Source: JABDPF01 sp036351575
GTDB lineage: Bacteria > Pseudomonadota > Gammaproteobacteria > Xanthomonadales > SZUA-36
Length of the DNA stretch: 7,063 bases
Assembly: GCA_036351575.1 (NCBI GenBank)
Contig: JAZBPJ010000201.1
Coordinates: 1-7,063, forward strand
Direction: 5' to 3'
Below, piece after piece: positions 1 to 7,063 of the stretch; position 1 is the stretch's first letter, and each line of letters opens with the position of its first letter. The notes beneath the pieces are model-generated. The model saw only the letters and a program-made list of their open reading frames with translations. It was not told the origin of the DNA and did not search any database. A program made the translations under genes and the position numbers.

Positions 1-62
1 GGCCTTGATTTGCCGCGGGATGAACCTCAAATCTGCAGCAGAATCAGAAACACAGAACCGGC

Positions 63-1193
63 ATGGCTAAAGCGGACTACTACGAAACACTGGGCGTATC
101 GAAATCGGCGAACGACGAGGAGCTGAAGAAGGCTTATCGTCGGCTGGCGATGAAATACCATCCGGACCGCAACCCGGATGACGAATCCGCCCAGGAGAAA
201 TTCAAGCAGGCCAAGGAAGCCTACGAGGTTTTGAAGAACCCTCAGAAGCGCGCAGCCTACGACCAGTTCGGGCATTCCGGCGTGAACCACAGTCATGGTC
301 CCGGACCGGGCGGGCCGGGCGGTTTTCAAGGGGACGTCGGCGATATCTTTGGCGACATTTTCGGCGACATTTTTGGCGGCGGCCGGCGCAGAACACAGCG
401 CCAGCGGGGTTCCGACCTGCGTTTTTCCATGGAACTCGACCTGGAGGAAGCGGTCAGGGGCGTAAGCCGTGAAATCCGCGTGCCGACGCTGGGCGAGTGC
501 AAGACATGCCATGGCAGCGGTTCCTCGGACGGCAAGAAACAGACCTGCGGCACCTGCGGCGGCGTCGGCCAGGTAAGGATGCAGCAGGGTATTTTCTCGG
601 TCCAGCAGACCTGCCCGGCCTGCAAGGGCAGCGGTCAGCAGATCAGTCAACCCTGTCCCGACTGCAACGGCCAGGGCCGCAAGCAGGAAACGCGCAACCT
701 CTCGGTCAAGGTTCCGGCCGGCGTCGACAACGGCGACCGCATCCGGCTGGCAGGCGAGGGCGAGGCCGGCGCGAACGGGGCGCCTCCCGGCGACCTCTAC
801 GTCGAGGTCCGGGTCAGGCCGCACCGGATTTTTGAACGCGACGGGGACGACCTGTACTGCGAAGTCCCGGTGCCGTTCACGCTCGCCGCGCTGGGCGGCG
901 AGCTGGAAATTCCGACGCTCGAGGGCCAGGTCAAGCTGAAAATTCCCGCCGAGACGCAGACCGGCCGCATGTTCCGCCTGCGCGGCAAGGGTGTGAAATC
1001 GGTGCGCAGTCATCGCACGGGCGACCTGATGTGCCGCGTGGTCACGGAAACGCCGGTCAAGCTGACACGCGAGCAGAAAGACCTGCTGCGGCAATTCGCC
1101 GGCACCTTCGATAAAGGCAATGACTGGCACAATCCGCGCTCACAGTCGTGGCTCGACGGTGTCAAGGAGTTCTTTGACCGCATGACGTCCTGA
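63..1193 (+). CDS. dnaJ: Chaperone protein DnaJ (class A Hsp40)
   Basis: Cytoplasmic co-chaperone that delivers unfolded clients to DnaK and stimulates its ATPase. At 376 aa it has the usual length and domain order. The J-domain (about residues 5-70) has the HPD motif at 33-35. A Gly/Phe-rich linker spans about 71-116. The zinc-binding domain has four CxxCxGxG-type repeats starting at C146, C162, C184 and C198, with all eight cysteines present. C-terminal substrate-binding and dimerisation domains follow, with conserved blocks such as PAGVDNGDRIRLAGEGE and RLRGKGVKSVRS. The ATG start gives the canonical MAKADYYETLGV N-terminus; no strong Shine-Dalgarno is visible before it, and bases 1-62 look noncoding. 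dnaK is expected just upstream but lies outside the window. One oddity is a triplicated DIFG unit in the linker (residues 94-105). Identity is effectively certain from the motifs. Confidence 0.98.
   Translation: MAKADYYETLGVSKSANDEELKKAYRRLAMKYHPDRNPDDESAQEKFKQAKEAYEVLKNPQKRAAYDQFGHSGVNHSHGPGPGGPGGFQGDVGDIFGDIFGDIFGGGRRRTQRQRGSDLRFSMELDLEEAVRGVSREIRVPTLGECKTCHGSGSSDGKKQTCGTCGGVGQVRMQQGIFSVQQTCPACKGSGQQISQPCPDCNGQGRKQETRNLSVKVPAGVDNGDRIRLAGEGEAGANGAPPGDLYVEVRVRPHRIFERDGDDLYCEVPVPFTLAALGGELEIPTLEGQVKLKIPAETQTGRMFRLRGKGVKSVRSHRTGDLMCRVVTETPVKLTREQKDLLRQFAGTFDKGNDWHNPRSQSWLDGVKEFFDRMTS
342..377 (+). repeat. 12-base tandem repeat, three copies, inside dnaJ (DIFG x3)
   Basis: Three in-frame 12-base units (342-353, 354-365, 366-377) each encode Asp-Ile-Phe-Gly in the Gly/Phe-rich linker. 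The units differ only at third codon positions. Many DnaJ proteins carry one or two such units; three suggests a small in-frame duplication. The DIF motif of this linker is known to affect how DnaJ regulates DnaK, so copy number could matter, but no effect can be read from the sequence. Confidence 0.75.
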
Positions 1194-1228
1194 ATAAGGG
1201 ATTGCCGTGTCCGGAGCGGGCGGTTTTA

Positions 1229-1257
1229 TTGTGTTCCCCGTGCCGCTTCGATAGAAT
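1229..1257 (+). promoter_or_regulatory. Possible sigma-70 promoter for the carA operon
   Basis: A -10-like TAGAAT (1252-1257; five of six matches to TATAAT) lies 17 bases after TTGTGT (1229-1234), which keeps the TTG of the -35 consensus but little else. A transcript would begin near G1264, giving a leader of about 90 bases before carA. That places both the antiterminator strand and the terminator-like hairpin within the leader. The -35 match is weak, so this is a candidate only. No convincing ArgR or PurR operator was seen nearby. Confidence 0.35.
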
Positions 1258-1260
1258 TTG

Positions 1261-1294
1261 GACGCTTAGAACGAAGCGAAGCGTCATTATTTTT
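1261..1294 (+). terminator. First terminator-like hairpin between dnaJ and carA
   Basis: GACGCTT (1261-1267) pairs perfectly with AAGCGTC (1279-1285) across an 11-base loop. It is followed by ATTATTTTT (1286-1294), a T-rich tail with five consecutive Ts. It could be the intrinsic terminator of the dnaJ transcript. In a longer RNA it could instead be the helix that sequesters the antiterminator strand of the leader. The 7-bp stem is modest. Confidence 0.45.
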
Positions 1295-1301
1295 CTAAGC
1301 G
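1263..1301 (+). promoter_or_regulatory. Possible antiterminator helix in the carA leader
   Basis: CGCTTAGAA (1263-1271) is perfectly complementary to TTCTAAGCG (1293-1301) over 9 bp. Its left strand is shared with the first hairpin, and its right strand includes bases 1297-1301, the base of the second (terminator-like) stem. The helix therefore cannot coexist with either hairpin. This is the mutually exclusive pairing expected of a transcription attenuator. If transcription starts near 1264, eight of the nine pairs remain. Function is inferred from complementarity alone. Confidence 0.45.
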
Positions 1302-1334
1302 GGAACAGCCTGGCAAGCGGGCTTTCCCGTTTTT
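1297..1334 (+). terminator. Strong intrinsic terminator or attenuator just before carA
   Basis: The lower stem pairs 1297-1305 (AAGCGGGAA) with 1324-1332, nine pairs including one G-U. After a bulged C1306, the upper stem pairs 1307-1312 with 1318-1323, six pairs including one G-U. The loop is five bases (1313-1317). The 3' arm runs into five Ts (1330-1334). This is a well-formed Rho-independent terminator. It ends only 20 bases before the carA start codon and just ahead of its Shine-Dalgarno, leaving little room for a promoter after it. A role as an attenuator within the carA leader is therefore more likely than a simple dnaJ terminator. Confidence 0.65.
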
Positions 1335-1341
1335 CGTATCC

Positions 1342-1345
1342 GGAG
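1342..1345 (+). promoter_or_regulatory. Ribosome binding site supporting the TTG start of carA
   Basis: GGAG lies eight bases before the TTG at 1354, normal Shine-Dalgarno spacing. No ATG or GTG lies in frame near this point. The protein aligns with known CarA N-termini from this TTG, which makes the rare start codon the best choice. Confidence 0.6.
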
Positions 1346-1353
1346 CAAGGGAT

Positions 1354-2475
1354 TTGACTGATCGAGCAGTGCTGGCTTTGCAGGACGGCAGCGTGTTTCA
1401 CGGCCTCAGTATCGGGGCGTCGGGTGAAACCAGCGGTGAAGTGGTATTCAACACCGCGATGACCGGTTACCAGGAAATTCTTACCGACCCATCGTACGCC
1501 CGCCAGATCGTCACCCTGACCTATCCCCACATCGGCAATACCGGCTGCAACCCGGAAGACGAGGAATCCGGAATGCACGCGGCCGCCGGCCTGGTGGTGC
1601 GCGATTGCCCCGACCTGCACAGCAGCTGGCGTGCAACCGAGAGCTTGCCCGATTACCTGGAACGCAACGGCGTGGTCGCTATCTCGGATATCGATACCCG
1701 GCGTCTGACCCGGATCCTGCGTGAAAAAGGCGCGCAGAACGGCGCCATCGTGACCGGCGCCGACGCCACGCCGGAACGGGCGCTGGAGCTGGCCGGGGCT
1801 TTTCCCGGCATCAAGGGCATGGACCTGGCGCGGGAAGTCACGACGGCCGAGCCCTACGACTGGAACGAGGGCAGCTGGGACCTCGATAAGCGCAGTTTTG
1901 CCGCAGACGACCCGATCCGGCACGTCGTGGCTTACGATTTCGGCGTGAAACGCAATATCCTGCGCATGCTGGTTGACCGCGGCTGCAGCGTGACCGTCGT
2001 TCCCGCAACGACACCGGCCCGGGAGGCGCTCGACCTGGGTCCGGACGGGATCTTCCTCTCCAACGGCCCCGGTGATCCCGAGCCCTGCGATTACGCGATC
2101 GAGGCGATACGAAAGTTCATCGAGCTGAAGGTGCCGCTGTTTGGAATCTGCCTGGGTCACCAACTGCTCGGCCTGGCGGCCGGCGCCCGCACCGTAAAGA
2201 TGAAGTTCGGTCATCACGGCGCCAACCACCCGGTGCAGGACCTGAAGACCGGCCAGGTAATGATCACCAGCCAGAACCACGGTTTCGCCGTCGACGAGTC
2301 GTCGCTTCCGAACAATGTCCGGGTGACGCACAAGTCGCTGTTCGACGACTCGCTGCAGGGTATCGAGCTGACAGACGCGCCGGCCTTCGGCTTCCAGGGT
2401 CACCCGGAAGCCAGCCCGGGGCCGCACGATATCGCGCCGGTATTTGACCGTTTCATGGACAGCATCTGCGCATGA
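1354..2475 (+). CDS. carA: Carbamoyl-phosphate synthase small (glutaminase) subunit CarA
   Basis: Hydrolyses glutamine and channels the ammonia to CarB for carbamoyl phosphate synthesis, the shared first step of pyrimidine and arginine biosynthesis. It is 373 aa, slightly shorter than the E. coli protein (382). The N-terminal CarA-specific domain includes the conserved FNTAMTGYQEILTDPSYARQ block. The C-terminal class I glutamine amidotransferase domain has the nucleophile C266 in FGICLGHQLLGLAAGA and the partners H350 and E352 in FQGHPEASPGPHD. These match E. coli Cys269, His353 and Glu355, so the triad is intact. FLSNGPGDPEPCDYAI and KMKFGHHGANHPV are also typical. Translation starts at TTG, which implies modest initiation. 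The terminator-like hairpin in front suggests attenuation control. carB follows after 32 bases. Confidence 0.97.
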   Translation: MTDRAVLALQDGSVFHGLSIGASGETSGEVVFNTAMTGYQEILTDPSYARQIVTLTYPHIGNTGCNPEDEESGMHAAAGLVVRDCPDLHSSWRATESLPDYLERNGVVAISDIDTRRLTRILREKGAQNGAIVTGADATPERALELAGAFPGIKGMDLAREVTTAEPYDWNEGSWDLDKRSFAADDPIRHVVAYDFGVKRNILRMLVDRGCSVTVVPATTPAREALDLGPDGIFLSNGPGDPEPCDYAIEAIRKFIELKVPLFGICLGHQLLGLAAGARTVKMKFGHHGANHPVQDLKTGQVMITSQNHGFAVDESSLPNNVRVTHKSLFDDSLQGIELTDAPAFGFQGHPEASPGPHDIAPVFDRFMDSICA

Positions 2476-2507
2476 ACCCCGCGGCGGCAACGAACGGGAA
2501 TCACTGA
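2472..2507 (+). CDS. Possible 11-codon coupling ORF between carA and carB
   Basis: An ATG at 2472 overlaps the carA stop as ATGA and reads MNPAAATNGNH. Its TGA stop at 2505-2507 sits directly before the carB ATG at 2508. It fills the whole intergenic gap, so ribosomes ending carA could reinitiate here and be delivered to the carB start. No ribosome binding site was identified for it, and an ORF this short can occur by chance. Read it as a possible translational coupling device rather than a functional peptide. Confidence 0.25.
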   Translation: MNPAAATNGNH

Positions 2508-5746
<3,239 letters not shown>

Positions 5747-5750
<4 letters not shown>

Positions 5751-6223
5751 GCAGACAACCGATGACCAAGAAAGGCGTGGACCGGCTGCGCGAAGAACTG
5801 GCGCAGCTGAAAAAGGTCGAGCGCCCGAAGATCATCGCGGCGATCGCCGAGGCCCGCGCGCACGGCGACCTGAAGGAAAATGCCGAGTACCACGCCGCGC
5901 GTGAGCAGCAGAGCTTTATCGAGGGGCGCATCCAGCACCTTGAATACAGCATCTCGCATGCGCAGATCATCGATGTCGAGAAACTCAATGCAGGCGACCG
6001 CGTCGTTTTCGGCGCCACGGTGACGCTGGCCGACGAAGAAAGCGGCAAGGAGACCGTTTACCAGGTCGTGGGTGACGTGGAAGCCGATATCAAGCACAAC
6101 CTGATCGCGGTCAGTTCCCCCATGGCGCGCGCCCTGATCGGCCGGGAAGTCGGCGACGTGGTGACCGTGAAGGCGCCGGGCGGTGACCGCGAATACGAAA
6201 TCGTCGACGTCGAGTACACCTGA
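5747..6223 (+). CDS. greA: Transcription elongation factor GreA
   Basis: Binds the RNA polymerase secondary channel and stimulates cleavage of backtracked transcripts, rescuing stalled complexes. It is 158 aa, the same length as E. coli GreA. The N-terminal coiled coil (about 1-75) carries the tip motif HGDLKENAEYHAAREQQ with the acidic residues D41 and E44 that coordinate the cleavage magnesium. The C-terminal FKBP-like domain includes VVFGATVTLADEE, NLIAVSSPMARALIG and the end motif APGGDREYEIVDVEYT. The start follows from the 4-base ATGA overlap with carB, a ribosome binding site at 5736-5740, and the match in length. The overlap points to translational coupling with carB. The carB-greA link is common in Gammaproteobacteria. 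Confidence 0.98.
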
Positions 6224-6228
6224 CCGGA

Positions 6229-7063
6229 GTGACCTTTTCACGTTTCACGTTACTGGTCGAGGACCTGGAAGCACTCGCCGCGGCATTGCCCGAAACGGTC
6301 CGCCTGCCTGCCCTCGAATACGTTCTTGCGCGAGGTAAACGCGCTCGCCAGGCAGCAGCTTCAGCGAATCACCTGCGCTTTCAACTGTTCGCATTGGAAC
6401 CGGAAGCGTCGCTGCCCGTGGCTGCGCTGACCCGCGTGGCCAGCACGGCAGCGCGGCCGGATGAGCGCTACTGGCTGCGCGCCGACGCGGTCAGCCTGCG
6501 CGCCGACATGACCCGCGTGTTCGTCGTCTCCAGCGGTTTTTTGGATTACACGGCCGAGGAACGCTCAGAAATCGACCGCATCGTCCGCGCGGCGCTGGCG
6601 GCGGCCGGCTTCGACGTGCCGCATGACGAGACCGGTCCCTGGTGTTTTTCAACATCGCAGCCTCCCGGGTTCGATTTCCGTCCCTTGCACGAGTCCCTCG
6701 GCGTGGACATGGCGGAAGTGCTGCCGACCGGCCCCGGATCAGCGGACTGGAAACGGCTGCTGACGGACGTCCAGGTCGAACTGCACCAGAGCGAAGTCAA
6801 CCGGGCGCGGCGCGAAAGGGGGGCGGCAGAGGTCAACGGCATCTGGTTCTGGGGCGGCGGCCGCGCGCCGCTGTCCGTTCCTCAGCGGTTCGGCGCCGTT
6901 GCCGGCGACGACCCCGTGTCCCGCGGCCTGGCGCTTATTGCGGGCAGCCCGGTTTTTGCGCAGGCAGACGACTCAGCGGACGCGGAAAACGTGCTGATCG
7001 ACTGGGCGATGCTGTCCCGCAATGCCCATGCCGAGGCCGAGGCGCTCGAACGCCGTGTCGACA
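6229..7063 (+). CDS. RpfE/ApgM-type conserved protein (partial, 3' end missing)
   Basis: An open frame from GTG at 6229 runs off the right edge after 278 codons. In-frame stop TGA at 6184-6186 limits upstream extension, and no in-frame ATG precedes codon 94 (6508), so GTG at 6229 (MTFSRFTLLVEDLEALAAAL) is the best start. Its ribosome binding site is poor: GGAG (6226-6229) abuts and overlaps the GTG. It begins five bases after greA, suggesting a shared transcript. Visible blocks are YWLRADAVSLRAD (81-93), W138 with FSTSQPPGFDF (140-150), and VNGIWFWGGGR (202-212). These, and the position after greA, recall the RpfE family of Xanthomonas/Xylella, often labelled phosphoglycerate mutase-like. I see no motif proving mutase activity. 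No signal peptide or membrane segment is evident. Assignment is from memory of the family; function is unknown. Confidence 0.75.
   Translation, partial: MTFSRFTLLVEDLEALAAALPETVRLPALEYVLARGKRARQAAASANHLRFQLFALEPEASLPVAALTRVASTAARPDERYWLRADAVSLRADMTRVFVVSSGFLDYTAEERSEIDRIVRAALAAAGFDVPHDETGPWCFSTSQPPGFDFRPLHESLGVDMAEVLPTGPGSADWKRLLTDVQVELHQSEVNRARRERGAAEVNGIWFWGGGRAPLSVPQRFGAVAGDDPVSRGLALIAGSPVFAQADDSADAENVLIDWAMLSRNAHAEAEALERRVD

Noticed and set aside
1204..1227. Hairpin plus T-run directly after dnaJ
   Set aside because: Only about four pairs can form before TTTT, one of them G-U; too weak to call a terminator.
1286..1300. ARG box-like AT-rich site for ArgR before carA
   Set aside because: The stretch lacks the palindromic 18-base ARG box pattern, and the Ts are better explained as the hairpin tail.
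1162..2490. Minus-strand open frame of 442 codons opposite carA and the leader
   Set aside because: Antisense shadow of carA with low-complexity composition and no family motif.
6546..6842. Minus-strand open frame of 98 codons near the right edge
   Set aside because: It is opposite the RpfE-like gene, whose + frame carries the conserved VNGIWFWGGGR block; the minus frame has no recognisable features.

Overview
The window reads as a stretch of ordinary gammaproteobacterial chromosome with high GC content. All five protein genes lie on the + strand: dnaJ, carA, carB, greA and the 5' part of a gene for an RpfE/ApgM-type protein that runs off the right edge. The order dnaJ ... carA-carB-greA is typical of Gammaproteobacteria. 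An RpfE-type gene directly after greA is, from memory, a feature of Xanthomonas/Xylella and relatives, so a xanthomonad-like or neighbouring deep gammaproteobacterial lineage is the best guess. The window carries no rRNA gene, and I cannot name a genus.

Layout. Bases 1-62 are noncoding sequence in front of dnaJ; dnaK would be expected further upstream. dnaJ (63-1193) encodes a complete class A Hsp40 co-chaperone. A 160-base gap (1194-1353) separates it from carA and is the most interesting noncoding part. It holds a possible promoter, a first terminator-like hairpin, a strong second terminator-like hairpin ending 20 bases before the carA start, and a 9-bp alternative helix that excludes both hairpins. 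This is the layout expected of a transcription attenuator. carA (1354-2475, TTG start) and carB (2508-5750) encode the two subunits of carbamoyl-phosphate synthetase, which feeds pyrimidine and arginine synthesis. A possible 11-codon ORF exactly fills the gap between them. greA (5747-6223) overlaps the carB stop by 4 bases, and the RpfE-like gene starts 5 bases after greA with GTG.

How they work together. carA, carB, greA and the RpfE-like gene are packed like one operon, possibly controlled by the leader before carA. CarA supplies ammonia from glutamine and CarB makes carbamoyl phosphate. GreA rescues backtracked RNA polymerase. The last gene has no certain function. dnaJ belongs to the heat-shock chaperone system and is probably transcribed with an upstream dnaK.

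Most of the window is conserved housekeeping sequence, and I saw no mobile element, CRISPR array, tRNA or rRNA. The points worth a second look are the attenuator-like leader, a sharply AT-rich patch inside carB, the carA-carB mini-ORF, and the absence of dapB between dnaJ and carA.
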